NCBI GenBank assembly: GCA_963838385.1
Contig: CAWIRE010000014.1
Location: 138,347-202,346 of the forward strand
DNA: 64,000 nucleotides
Source of the DNA: DAHUYF01 sp963838385
Lineage (GTDB): Bacteria; Pseudomonadota; Alphaproteobacteria; ATCC43930; CGMCC-115725
Reading direction: 5' to 3'
Shown one piece after another: positions 53,864 through 62,718 of this stretch (within the stretch, counting starts at the first letter, position 1; each line of letters begins with the position of its first letter). The notes under the pieces are model-generated. The model had not been told where the DNA came from. It did no database searches and saw nothing but the letters and a program-made list of their open reading frames with translations. The position numbers were made by a program, and so were the translations under genes.

Positions 53864-55539
53864 CCCCGGATACGAAGATCCTGATCGTCGACGACGACGA
53901 GGCCAACCGCTACGTCAAGGCGCGCGTGCTCGCCCGGCGCGGCTACAGCGTGTCCGAAGCGGCGCTCGGCGCCGAGGCGCTGCACGTCGTCGAGAGCGAG
54001 CATCCGGCGCTGGTGCTGCTCGACGTGCGGCTGCCGGACGCCAACGGCATCGAGCTCTGCCGCGAGATCAAGCTGCGCCAGCCCGGGACGCTGGTGCTGC
54101 AGACCTCCGCGGCCTTCACCGGGGCGAGCGACCGGACGGCGGGCCTCGAGGGCGGCGCCGACTCCTACCTCGTCGAGCCGATCGAGCCCGAGGAGCTGGT
54201 GGCGCAGGTCGGGTCGCTGCTGCGGCTGAGCCGCGCGGAGCAGGAGCTGCGCGCGCTGAACGAGGGGCTGGAGCGGCGGGTGGTCGAGCGCACGGCCGAG
54301 CTGCTCGATGCCAACCGGCGCGTGGCCGAGGAAAGCGAGCAGCGCGCGCTGATGGAGGAGGCGCTGCGCCACGCCGAGAAGCTCGACGCCATCGGCCAGC
54401 TCACCGGCGGCGTCGCGCACGATTTCAACAACCTGCTGACGGTGGTGCTCGGCAATATCGACGCCCTCGAGCGCAACCTGGCGAGCCCGGACTTCGCCAA
54501 GGCGAAGGTCGCGCACTTCGCGCTCGCCGCGCGGCAGGCGGCGCAGAATGCGGCGCTGCTGACGCGGCAGCTGCTGGCCTTTTCCCGCCGCGACGTGCTG
54601 CGCCTGGAGGTAATCGACCCCAACGAGGCGATTCGCAGCTTCGACAACCTGCTGGGCAAGGCGGTGGGCGAGCGCAGCGCGCTGGAGCTGGCGCTGAGCG
54701 AGGAGTCCTGGCTGCTGCAGATCGACCGCACGCGGCTGGAAGCGGCCTTGCTCAACCTCGCGGTCAACGCGCGGGACGCCATGCCGCTGGGCGGCACGCT
54801 GCGCCTCTCGACGCGCAACGTGCCGGTGGATCTTCCGGCGGCGCTGGCCTCGCAGGCGCGCCTCGCCATCGACGCGCCGGCGGGTGACTACGTGCAGATC
54901 TCGGTCGCCGATAGCGGCCAGGGCATGACCGAAGAGGTGCTGCGCCACGCCTTCGAGCCGTTCTTCACCACCAAGGATGTGGGCCAAGGCAGCGGCCTCG
55001 GCCTGAGCCAGGTCTACGGCTTCGTGCGCCAGTCGGGAGGGTTCCTCACGGTCGAGACCGCGCTCGGCGCGGGCACGACCTTCCACCTCTTCCTGCCGCG
55101 CAGCGAGTCCAGCCACGAGCTGCGGCTCGGGCATCAGGAGATGGGCGAGCCGCCGGGCGGCACCGAGACGATCCTCGTGGTCGAGGACAACGAGCTGGTG
55201 CTCGATTTCGCCGTGCACGCCATCACGCAGCTGGGATACCGCGTGCTGCTGGCGACGACGCCGGCGGCTGCGCTCGACATCCTCCACGGCGACGAGCCGA
55301 TCGACATCATGTTCTCCGACGTGGTCCTGCCGCATGGCATGAGCGGCATCGAGCTGGCGCGCGAAGCGCGGCGACTGCGTCCCGCCCTGAAGATTCTTCT
55401 CACCTCCGGCTATTCCGGAGCATCGATGATCGACGCCGCGGCCGGAGATCGCATCCCGCTGCTGTCGAAACCCTATCGCTTCGCCGAGCTGGCGCATCGC
55501 CTGCGCGAGGTCCTGGCCGGCGACGACGCCCTTTCCTGA
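53860..55539 (+). CDS. Hybrid histidine kinase with N- and C-terminal receiver domains
   Basis: A 559-residue protein. Receiver 1 (about 5-120) has its phospho-aspartate in LVLLDVRLPDANG. A coiled coil (about 125-170) leads to HisKA with His187 (GGVAHDFNNLLTVVLGN, the HDxxN subtype). HATPase_c follows (LNLAVNARDAMP, DSGQGMTEEV, GLGLSQVYGFV), and receiver 2 (about 435-555) has its aspartate in IMFSDVVLPHGMSG. Its start overlaps the preceding kinase by 4 bp. It is probably the last member of the stressosome operon, receiving phosphoryl groups from the first kinase. Confidence 0.93.
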   Translation: MTPDTKILIVDDDEANRYVKARVLARRGYSVSEAALGAEALHVVESEHPALVLLDVRLPDANGIELCREIKLRQPGTLVLQTSAAFTGASDRTAGLEGGADSYLVEPIEPEELVAQVGSLLRLSRAEQELRALNEGLERRVVERTAELLDANRRVAEESEQRALMEEALRHAEKLDAIGQLTGGVAHDFNNLLTVVLGNIDALERNLASPDFAKAKVAHFALAARQAAQNAALLTRQLLAFSRRDVLRLEVIDPNEAIRSFDNLLGKAVGERSALELALSEESWLLQIDRTRLEAALLNLAVNARDAMPLGGTLRLSTRNVPVDLPAALASQARLAIDAPAGDYVQISVADSGQGMTEEVLRHAFEPFFTTKDVGQGSGLGLSQVYGFVRQSGGFLTVETALGAGTTFHLFLPRSESSHELRLGHQEMGEPPGGTETILVVEDNELVLDFAVHAITQLGYRVLLATTPAAALDILHGDEPIDIMFSDVVLPHGMSGIELAREARRLRPALKILLTSGYSGASMIDAAAGDRIPLLSKPYRFAELAHRLREVLAGDDALS

Positions 55540-55561
55540 CGCCGCGCTCGAGGCGCTGCGC

Positions 55562-56353
55562 TCAGCGCTTCTCGACGCGGTAGATCTCGCGCCGCGCCAG
55601 GATCGGCGAGAGGGCGCGGGCGAGCCGCACTGCCCAGGCCTCGGCGCCCGCGGCCGATGCCACGAGATCCTGGCGCAGCTCGATCGCGACATGCGGCAGG
55701 CCGCGCGCGACCGCATGGTGGCGCACGGTGTAGCCGGCAGGCTCGCGCGCCGAGTAAGGCTCGTTGTCGCCGACCACCAGCGACGCATCGGCACCGAGCG
55801 CCGCCAGCAGCGGCAGCGGGATCCGCGGATCGGCATCCCAGAGAATGCCGACATGCCAGGGCCGGGCGCGCCCGCCCATCACCGGCGTGAAGCTGTGGAT
55901 CGACAGCAGCGCCGGCACCTGCCCCGCCGCGACGAGCGCGTCGAGATGCGCGGCGATCGCGCGGTGGTAGGGCGCGAAGCAGGCGGCGCGGCGCGCCGCG
56001 CGCGCCGCGGCCGACAGCCCGCGATTGCCCGGCACGGCGATGCCGTCGCTGATCTCGGGGATCGAGCTCGCATCGGCGGGGTCGCGGTTGCAGTCGATGA
56101 CGAGACGCGAATAGCCCGCGAGGATCGCCGGCGCGGTGAGCGCGCGGGAAAGCAGCCGCGTCACCGCGGCCGCGCCGATGTCCCAGCCGATATGCTGCTC
56201 CAGCAACTCCGGCGCGAGGCCGAGGCCGCCGAGCGCGCGCGGCACGGCACGGCTCGCATGATCGCAGGTCAGCAGCACCGGCGCATCGCCGCCGCAACGC
56301 TCCAGCGGCGCGGGATCATCGGGTCCGAGCAGCGCGGCTGCGGGCAAGGGCAT
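55562..56353 (-). CDS. hutG: N-formylglutamate amidohydrolase
   Basis: A 263-residue zinc hydrolase that releases formate from N-formylglutamate in the histidine degradation route with formiminoglutamate deiminase. The family pattern is VLLTCDHASRAVP, then EQHIGWDIGAAAV, then YSRLVIDCNRDP, then LLSIHSFTPVMGG and VAIELRQDL. No other hut genes are in the window, so the physiological substrate could differ. The symbol follows the biochemical family, since hutG is also used for a different enzyme in other bacteria. Confidence 0.85.
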   Translation of the reverse strand: MPLPAAALLGPDDPAPLERCGGDAPVLLTCDHASRAVPRALGGLGLAPELLEQHIGWDIGAAAVTRLLSRALTAPAILAGYSRLVIDCNRDPADASSIPEISDGIAVPGNRGLSAAARAARRAACFAPYHRAIAAHLDALVAAGQVPALLSIHSFTPVMGGRARPWHVGILWDADPRIPLPLLAALGADASLVVGDNEPYSAREPAGYTVRHHAVARGLPHVAIELRQDLVASAAGAEAWAVRLARALSPILARREIYRVEKR

Positions 56354-56457
56354 GACGAGGTCCGATCGGCGGGGTTGTCGGCAACGGGCGCCGCATCCTA
56401 TCTTTTCCCGACCGAGGCGGCGAGGCCCGGTGCGACACTACGACAAGGCTCACCTCC

Positions 56458-57771
56458 GTGACACTCCCCGGCCGCGACGATCCCCGCCTGCTGCTGCGCG
56501 CGCTCTTCGCCGCGGCGCTCGGCGCCGCCGACCCGGCGCGGGTGGTGCCGCCGCACCTGCCGCCGCCGCCGCGCGGCCGCACCGTGGTGGTGGGCGCCGG
56601 CAAGGCGGCGGCAGCCATGGCGAAGGCGGTCGAGGACCATTGGCCCGGGCCGCTGTCGGGACTGGTCATCACCCGCTACGGCCATCGCGTGCCGACCCGG
56701 CGGATCGAGGTGGTCGAGGCCGGCCATCCCGTGCCCGACGCCGCCGGCAGCGAGGCGGCGCGGCGCATCCTCGACAGCGTGCGCGGCCTCGGCGCCGACG
56801 ATCTCGTGCTGTTCCTCGCCTCGGGCGGCGGCTCGGCGCTGATGGCACTGCCGGCGCCGGGCCTCGCGCTCGAGGACAAGCGCGCGGTGACGCAGGCGCT
56901 GCTGCGCTGCGGCGCCGCCATCGGCGAGATCAACTCGGTGCGCAAGCACCTCTCCGCCATCAAGGGCGGGCGGCTGGCCGCCGCCGCCGCGCCGGCGCCG
57001 GTGGTGACGCTCGCCATCTCCGACGTGCCCGGCGACGATCCCGCGGTGATCGCCTCGGGTGCCACCGTGCCCGATCCCTCGACCTTCGCCGAGGCGCGCG
57101 CGATCCTCGCCAAATATGCGATCACGCCGCCGCCGGCGATCGCGGCGCATCTCGCCGCCGCCGCGCAAGAGAGCCCGAAGCCCGGCGATCCGCGCCTCGC
57201 GCGCGGCAGCTTCGTCCTGGTGGCGACGCCGCAGCAGGCCTTGCTGGCGGCCGCGGCGGCGGCGCGCCAGGCCGGCGTGACGCCGCTGGTGCTGAGCGAC
57301 GCGATCGAGGGCGAGGCGCGCGCGGCGGCGCTGGTCCATGCCGGGATCGCGCGCCAGGCGGCGTCGAGCAAGCTGATCGTCGGCGAGCGCGCCGTGCCGC
57401 TGCCGGCGGTGCTGCTCTCGGGCGGCGAGACCACGGTGACGGTGCGCGGCGGCGGCCGCGGCGGGCGCAATGCCGAATTCCTGCTGGCGCTCGCGCTGGC
57501 GCTCGACGGGGCGCCCGGCCTCTACGCGCTCGCCGCCGATACCGACGGCATCGACGGCACCGAGGACAATGCCGGCGCGCTCTACGGCCCCGACACCATC
57601 GCGCGCGCCGCCGCGGCCGGCATCGACCTCGCCCGGCGGCTGGCCGAGAATGACGGCTACGGCGCCTTCGCGGCGCTGGGAGATCTGCTGGTCACGGGAC
57701 CGACACTGACGAATGTTAACGATTTCCGCGCAATCCTGGTGCAGGAGACGAAACCCGCCAGCGGACCCTAA
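56458..57771 (+). CDS. gckA: Glycerate 2-kinase (GckA/DUF4147 type)
   Basis: A 437-residue ATP-dependent kinase forming 2-phosphoglycerate. The family segments are VVGAGKAAAAMAKAVE, ASGGGSALMALPAPGL, INSVRKHLSAIKGGRLA, ISDVPGDDP and LSGGETTVTVRGGGRGGRNAEFLLALALAL. It starts with GTG. Earlier literature called this family hydroxypyruvate reductase (ttuD). The downstream pyruvate kinase, 18 bp away on the same strand, converts phosphoenolpyruvate on the same branch, so co-expression would carry glycerate to pyruvate with enolase. Confidence 0.92.
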   Translation: MTLPGRDDPRLLLRALFAAALGAADPARVVPPHLPPPPRGRTVVVGAGKAAAAMAKAVEDHWPGPLSGLVITRYGHRVPTRRIEVVEAGHPVPDAAGSEAARRILDSVRGLGADDLVLFLASGGGSALMALPAPGLALEDKRAVTQALLRCGAAIGEINSVRKHLSAIKGGRLAAAAAPAPVVTLAISDVPGDDPAVIASGATVPDPSTFAEARAILAKYAITPPPAIAAHLAAAAQESPKPGDPRLARGSFVLVATPQQALLAAAAAARQAGVTPLVLSDAIEGEARAAALVHAGIARQAASSKLIVGERAVPLPAVLLSGGETTVTVRGGGRGGRNAEFLLALALALDGAPGLYALAADTDGIDGTEDNAGALYGPDTIARAAAAGIDLARRLAENDGYGAFAALGDLLVTGPTLTNVNDFRAILVQETKPASGP

Positions 57772-57789
57772 GGAAACAAGGAACAAGTC

Positions 57790-59211
57790 ATGCGACGCCA
57801 ACGCAGCGCCAAGATCGTGGCCACGCTCGGCCCCGCCAGCTCCAGCCCGGAAACCATCGCCGCGCTGTTCCGCGCCGGCGTCGACGTTTTTCGTCTCAAT
57901 TTCAGCCATGGCGATCGCCGCGACCATCTGGCGCGGATCGAAGCCATCCGCGCGCTGGAGAAGGAGACCAGCCGGCCGATCGGCATCCTGGCGGACATGC
58001 AGGGGCCGAAGCTGCGCCTCGGCACCTTCGCCGCGGGCAAGGTGCGGCTGAAATCGGGCGCGCATTTCCGTCTCGACCTCGACAAGCAGCCCGGCGACGA
58101 CGAGCGCGCGCCGCTGCCGCATCCCGAGATCTTCGCCGCGCTGGAGCCCGGCACCGAGCTGCTGCTCAATGACGGCAATGTGCGCCTCAAGGTGGAGGCC
58201 TGCAGCGACCGCTTCGCCGAGACGCTGGTGGTCGATGGCGGCGAGCTGTCCGACCGCAAGGGCGTCAACGTCCCCAACGCCGTGCTGCCGCTGGCGGCGC
58301 TCACCGAGAAGGATCGCGGCGACCTCGGCTTCGCGCTGGACGCCGGCGCCGACTGGATCGCGCTCTCCTTCGTGCAGCGTCCCGAGGACGTTGCCGAGGC
58401 GCGCAAGCTCGTCGCCAACCGCGCCGGCATCATGGTCAAGCTCGAGAAGCCCGCCGCGGTGCGAAGGCTCGCCGAGATCATCGAGCTCAGCGATGCGCTG
58501 ATGGTGGCGCGCGGCGATCTCGGCGTCGAGATGCCGCCCGAGGACGTGCCGCCGGTGCAGAAGCAGATCGTCCATGCCTGCCGGCTCGCCGGCAAGCCGG
58601 TGATCGTCGCGACGCAGATGCTGGAATCCATGGTGCACGCGCCGGTGCCGACGCGCGCCGAGGCCTCCGACGTGGCCACCGCGATCTACGAAGGCGCCGA
58701 CGCGGTGATGCTCTCTGCCGAGACGGCGGCGGGCGAATACCCGATCGAGGCGGTGACCATGATGGACCGGATCGTCCGCCGCGTGCAGGCCGACCCGCTC
58801 TACAATGCGAGCCTGCATGCCAGCGCCGAGGCCGAGCCCGAGCACACCTCCTCCGACGCGATCAGCGCCGCCGCCCGCCAGGTGGCGCATACCGTCGGCG
58901 CGGCCGCCATCTGCTCCTACACCACCTCGGGCGCCACCGCGCTGCGCGCGGCGCGCGAGCGCCCGGACGTGCCGATCCTGGCGCTGACCTCGAGCCTGCA
59001 GACGGCGCGCCGGCTCGCGCTCGTCTGGGGGCTGCATTGCGTCCACACTCGCGACGTCAGCAATTTCGGCGAGATGGTGCATCGGGCCTCGGGGCTGGCG
59101 CATCGCGAGGGCTTCGCCGAGCACGGCCAGCGCATCGTCATCACCGCCGGCGTCCCCTTCGGCACTCCCGGCGCCACCAACGTGCTCCGCATCGCCTGGG
59201 TCGAGGGGTAG
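57790..59211 (+). CDS. pyk: Pyruvate kinase
   Basis: A 473-residue glycolytic enzyme. The signature MVARGDLGVEMP is present, with KIVATLGPASSSPETI and FRLNFSHGDRRDH at the N-terminus, and VIVATQMLESMVHAPVPTRAEASDVATAI downstream. The effector domain is complete. It follows glycerate 2-kinase closely and converges on znuA with only 6 bp between the stops. Confidence 0.97.
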   Translation: MRRQRSAKIVATLGPASSSPETIAALFRAGVDVFRLNFSHGDRRDHLARIEAIRALEKETSRPIGILADMQGPKLRLGTFAAGKVRLKSGAHFRLDLDKQPGDDERAPLPHPEIFAALEPGTELLLNDGNVRLKVEACSDRFAETLVVDGGELSDRKGVNVPNAVLPLAALTEKDRGDLGFALDAGADWIALSFVQRPEDVAEARKLVANRAGIMVKLEKPAAVRRLAEIIELSDALMVARGDLGVEMPPEDVPPVQKQIVHACRLAGKPVIVATQMLESMVHAPVPTRAEASDVATAIYEGADAVMLSAETAAGEYPIEAVTMMDRIVRRVQADPLYNASLHASAEAEPEHTSSDAISAAARQVAHTVGAAAICSYTTSGATALRAARERPDVPILALTSSLQTARRLALVWGLHCVHTRDVSNFGEMVHRASGLAHREGFAEHGQRIVITAGVPFGTPGATNVLRIAWVEG

Positions 59212-59217
59212 CTTCCC

Positions 59218-60144
59218 CTACCCCAGGCAGCGCACGAGATTGTCGGCGAGCGCGTTCAGCAGCGCGAAATAGAGGTCCGGCCCGGGCGGCAGCAGCGCGC
59301 CTTCGGGATCGAGCACGCCGGTGTGCGCCGTTGTCCCCGCGATCACCACATCGACCAGCCGCGGCTCGAATTGCGGCTCGCGGAAGACGCAGCGCGCGTG
59401 CAGCGCCGCGATCTTGTCGCGGATCGCCGCCACGCGCCGCGCGCCCGGCGGGCTCTCCGGGCTCACCGTGATCGAGCCGATGGCGTCGAGGTGGTAGCGG
59501 CGGTCGAAATAGTGATAGGCGTCATGGAACACCACGAAGGGCCGGCCGCGCAGCGGGGCGAGGCGCTGGCGCAGCGCCGCGTCGAGCGCATCGAGGCGGC
59601 GCTCGAGCGCGGCCCCGTTCTGCGCGTAGCGCGCGGCGTTGGGCCGGTCGAGCGCCGACAGCCGCGCCACGGCGATGCGCACGATGGCCTTGGCATTGTC
59701 GGGATCGAGCCAGAGATGGCCGTCCTCTTCGAGCGCGGAGGCGGCGTGGCCGGCGGCAGGCTCATCCTTGTCCTCCTCCCAGGCGCCGCCGGCGCGCGCC
59801 GGCAGCAGCGTGATCCCCGGCGCGCGGTCGAACTCGACCACCGTGGCGCGGCCGCCCAGCGCCGCCAGCGGCTTCACCAGGAAGCTCTCGAAGATCGGAC
59901 CGATCCAGAACACGAGGTCGGCGCGCTCCAGGTGCCGGGCGTCCGACGGCTTCAGCGTATAGGTATGCGGCGAGGCCCCGCCCGTGACGATGAGATCGGG
60001 CTCCGCCACCCCCGCCATCACGCCGGCGACCAGCGAATGGATCGGCTTGATGCTCGCCACCACGCGCGGCGCGGCGGCAGCGGCGGGAACTGCCAGCGCG
60101 CAGAGCGCCAGCAGGGCGGCAGCGGCGATTCGTGAGCACGGCAT
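59218..60144 (-). CDS. znuA: Zinc ABC transporter substrate-binding protein
   Basis: A 308-residue periplasmic zinc carrier with a signal peptide (about 1-25). Zinc ligands are likely in SIKPIHSLVAGVM, GHLWLDPDNAKAI (His in the middle) and FHDAYHYFDRRYHLD. The usual His-rich loop is short and more acidic than histidine-rich (WEEDKDEPAAGHAASALEEDGH). It is divergent from zur-znuC-znuB across a gap with the Zur box, so all four genes are probably controlled by zinc. Confidence 0.95.
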   Translation of the reverse strand: MPCSRIAAAALLALCALAVPAAAAAPRVVASIKPIHSLVAGVMAGVAEPDLIVTGGASPHTYTLKPSDARHLERADLVFWIGPIFESFLVKPLAALGGRATVVEFDRAPGITLLPARAGGAWEEDKDEPAAGHAASALEEDGHLWLDPDNAKAIVRIAVARLSALDRPNAARYAQNGAALERRLDALDAALRQRLAPLRGRPFVVFHDAYHYFDRRYHLDAIGSITVSPESPPGARRVAAIRDKIAALHARCVFREPQFEPRLVDVVIAGTTAHTGVLDPEGALLPPGPDLYFALLNALADNLVRCLG

Positions 60145-60205
60145 GAGCGGGTCCTGCGATCGGCAACGAGGCGGCAGGGAGCCGCGCTTCCCGTGGCGGA
60201 TGATA

Positions 60206-60220
60206 TGTTATATCATAACA
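60206..60220. promoter_or_regulatory. Zur box
   Basis: TGTTATATCATAACA is a palindrome with TGTTAT/ATAACA arms and differs by one base from the enterobacterial Zur core TGTTATAWTATAACA. It sits between divergent znuA and zur (21 bp before the zur start). It is positioned to repress both transcripts when zinc is plentiful. Confidence 0.88.
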
Positions 60221-60241
60221 TCGTCAAGCCGGGAGAGAGCG

Positions 60242-60748
60242 GTGGTCCGTTCATACGCGCAGGCAAGCCCGTTCCAGGCCGCAAGCCATGATCACGAGAG
60301 CTGCATCGAGGATGCGCTCGACCGCGCGGCACAGCTCTGCGCCCAGCGCGGCGCGCGGCTGACGGAGCTGCGCCGGCAGGTGCTGCAGCTCGTCTGGCAC
60401 GGCCACGAGGCGGTCGGCGCCTATGCCGTGCTCGAGGCGTTGAAGCGCTCGCATCCGGGCGCGGCGCCGCCCACCGTCTACCGCGCGCTCGACTTCCTGA
60501 TCGAGCACGGGCTCATCCATCGCATCGAATCGCTCAACGCCTATGTCGGCTGCTCGCGGCCGGAGCGGCGGCATGTGAGCCAGTTCCTGATCTGCGGCAA
60601 ATGCGGCGGCGCCGCCGAGCTCGACGATCCCGCCATCGCCGATGCCGTGCTGCGCCGCGCCGGCGAGCTGGGCTTCGCGGTCGAGCAGCAGACGATCGAG
60701 CTGCGCGGCCTGTGTCCGCGCTGCCGGCCGGAAGCGGCGGCGCGATGA
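60242..60748 (+). CDS. zur: Zinc-uptake regulator Zur (Fur family)
   Basis: A 168-residue winged-helix metal sensor with GTG start. The DNA-binding half includes RGARLTELRRQVLQLVWHGHEAVGAYAVLEAL and TVYRALDFLIEHGLIHRIESLNAYVGC. The structural zinc site is visible as CGKCGG and CPRC. The frame is open further upstream, but the sequence before 60242 is the Zur box and promoter. It overlaps znuC by 4 bp. Confidence 0.93.
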   Translation: MVRSYAQASPFQAASHDHESCIEDALDRAAQLCAQRGARLTELRRQVLQLVWHGHEAVGAYAVLEALKRSHPGAAPPTVYRALDFLIEHGLIHRIESLNAYVGCSRPERRHVSQFLICGKCGGAAELDDPAIADAVLRRAGELGFAVEQQTIELRGLCPRCRPEAAAR

Positions 60749-61491
60749 ACGCGCTGCCGCCGCCACCGCTCATCGAGCTTGCCGGCATCCGCGTCGCCTT
60801 CGGCCGGCGTGTCGCGCTCGCCGACGTATCGCTGGCGGTGGCGCCGGGCGAGATCGTCACCGTGATCGGGCCGAACGGCGCGGGCAAGACCACCCTGCTG
60901 CGCGTGGCCTTGGGGCTGCAGCCGCCGCAGTCCGGCCGCGTCCATCGCCGGCCGGGGCTCAGCATCGGCTACATGCCGCAGCGGCTCGCCGTGGACGAGA
61001 CCCTGCCGCTGACTGTCCGGCGCTTTCTCCGGCTGGTGCCGGACGCGCGCGAGCGCCTCGGGCAGGCGCTGGCGCGGGTCGGCGCGGCGCATACCGTCGA
61101 CCTGCCGGTGCAGACGCTCTCGGGCGGCGAGCTGCAGCGCGTGCTGCTCGCCCGCGCGCTGCTGCGCGAGCCCGACCTGCTGGTGCTGGACGAGCCGGTG
61201 CAGGGCGTCGACATCGGCGGCCAGGCCGAGCTCTTCTCCCTCATCCGCCGCATCCGCGACGAGCGCGGCTGCGGCGTGCTGCTGGTGTCGCACGATCTCC
61301 ATCTGGTGATGGCGGCCACCGACCGCGTCATCTGCCTCAACCATCATGTCTGCTGCAGCGGCCTGCCGGCCGAGGTGAGCCGAGATCCAGCCTATCGTGC
61401 GCTGTTCGGCGCGGCGATCGACGGCTTCGCGCTCTACGCCCATCATCACGACCATCGCCATGACGCGGCGGCGGAGACGAGCGATGGATGA
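60745..61491 (+). CDS. znuC: Zinc ABC transporter ATP-binding protein
   Basis: A 248-residue ABC ATPase. Walker A is GPNGAGKTTLLR, the signature is LSGGELQRVLLARALL, Walker B is LLVLDEPVQGVD, and the H-loop is LLVSHDLHLVM. The C-terminus ends in a His-rich tail (HHHDHRHDAA), which is usual for zinc transporters. It overlaps both zur and znuB by a few bases and forms a zur-znuC-znuB unit. Confidence 0.95.
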   Translation: MNALPPPPLIELAGIRVAFGRRVALADVSLAVAPGEIVTVIGPNGAGKTTLLRVALGLQPPQSGRVHRRPGLSIGYMPQRLAVDETLPLTVRRFLRLVPDARERLGQALARVGAAHTVDLPVQTLSGGELQRVLLARALLREPDLLVLDEPVQGVDIGGQAELFSLIRRIRDERGCGVLLVSHDLHLVMAATDRVICLNHHVCCSGLPAEVSRDPAYRALFGAAIDGFALYAHHHDHRHDAAAETSDG

Positions 61492-62281
61492 GTTCATCGT
61501 CCGCGCGCTCCTCGCCGGGCTCGGCGTGGCGCTGGTGGCGGGGCCGCTGGGATCCTTCGTGGTGTGGCGGCGCATGGCCTATTTCGGCGACACGCTCTCC
61601 CATTCGGCGCTGCTCGGCGTGGCGCTGGGCTTCCTGCTCGGCACCGACCTGACGCTGGCGGTGGTCGCGGTCTGCCTGGCGCTGGCGGCGGCGCTCGCGG
61701 CGCTGCAGCGCCAGCGCCGCCTCGCCGCCGACACGCTGCTCGGCATCATGGCCCACAGCGCGCTGTCGCTGGGCCTCGTGGCGCTGGCCTTCCTGGAGAC
61801 GCTGCGCGTCGACCTCATGGGCTATCTCTTCGGCGACATCCTGGCGGTGATGCCGAGCGATCTCGCCTGGATCTATGGCGGCGGCGCCGTGGCGCTCGGC
61901 GCGCTGCTCTGGCTGTGGCGGCCGCTCCTGGCCATCACCGTGCATGAGGAGCTGGCGCAGGTGGACGGCATCCCGGTGGGCGCGGTGCGGCTCGCCTTCA
62001 TGCTGCTGGTAGCCCTCGTCATCGCGGTGGCGATGAAGGTGGTCGGCATCCTGATGATCACCGCGATGCTGATCCTGCCGGCCGCGGCGGCGCGGCGCTT
62101 CGCCGCCACCCCCGAGGCCATGGCGGCAATGGCGGCGCTGGCCGGCGTGCTCGCCGTGCTCGGCGGCATCGGCGCCTCGCTGCGCTGGGACCTGCCGGCC
62201 GGGCCGGCGGTGGTGCTGGCGGCGGCTTTGCTCTTCGCGCTCTCGCTCGCCTGGCCGCAGCGGCAACGCGCGGCGGGTTAG
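61484..62281 (+). CDS. znuB: Zinc ABC transporter permease
   Basis: A 265-residue ABC-3 family permease with about eight hydrophobic segments. The family start (FIVRALLAGLGVALVAGPLGSFVVWRRMAYFGDTLSHSALLGVALG) contains the conserved DTLSHSALLG. The late segment VVGILMITAMLILPAAAARRFA is also characteristic. Its stop overlaps the convergent NUDIX gene stop by 3 bp. Confidence 0.95.
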   Translation: MDEFIVRALLAGLGVALVAGPLGSFVVWRRMAYFGDTLSHSALLGVALGFLLGTDLTLAVVAVCLALAAALAALQRQRRLAADTLLGIMAHSALSLGLVALAFLETLRVDLMGYLFGDILAVMPSDLAWIYGGGAVALGALLWLWRPLLAITVHEELAQVDGIPVGAVRLAFMLLVALVIAVAMKVVGILMITAMLILPAAAARRFAATPEAMAAMAALAGVLAVLGGIGASLRWDLPAGPAVVLAAALLFALSLAWPQRQRAAG

Positions 62282-62714
62282 GCCCCCAGCGCCAGCGCCA
62301 TCAGCTCCTCGACGCGGGGAAAGAGGTCGAGGGCGCGGGCGCGGATCTCGTCCGGGGTGAACCAGCCGAGCGCCGCCGCGTCCTCGATCGGCTCGCCTTC
62401 CCCCTGGCGCCAGTCGAGCAGCACGGCCACGAGCGCGAAATGCACCTTGACCCGGCCCTCCCCGTCGCGGCGGATGGTGTCGAGCACGGCCAGCGTCTTG
62501 ACCGGCACGGCGACGATACCGGTCTCCTCCTTGAGCTCGCGCTCGGCACCGGCATGGACGGTCTCGCCCAGCTCCTGCATGCCGCCGGGAAAGCCCCAGC
62601 GGCCGATGCCCGGCGGCACCGAACGCTGTGCCAGCAGGACGCGCTCGCCGCGGCGCACCACGGCGAGGCAGCCCAGGATCGGCCGCTCGGGATAGAGCCG
62701 GTCGCTGCCCTTGG

Positions 62715-62718
<4 letters not shown>
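62278..62718 (-). CDS. NUDIX hydrolase
   Basis: A 146-residue pyrophosphatase-like protein. The Nudix box GFPGGMQELGETVHAGAERELKEETGI fits Gx5Ex7REUxEExGU. It starts with GTG at 62718, overlapping the thiC stop by 4 bp, so it is probably translated with thiC. Several thiC-linked NUDIX proteins are known in proteobacteria; a role in cleaning up thiamine-related diphosphates is possible but not shown. The longer frame beginning at 63135 is a shadow of thiC. Confidence 0.85.
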
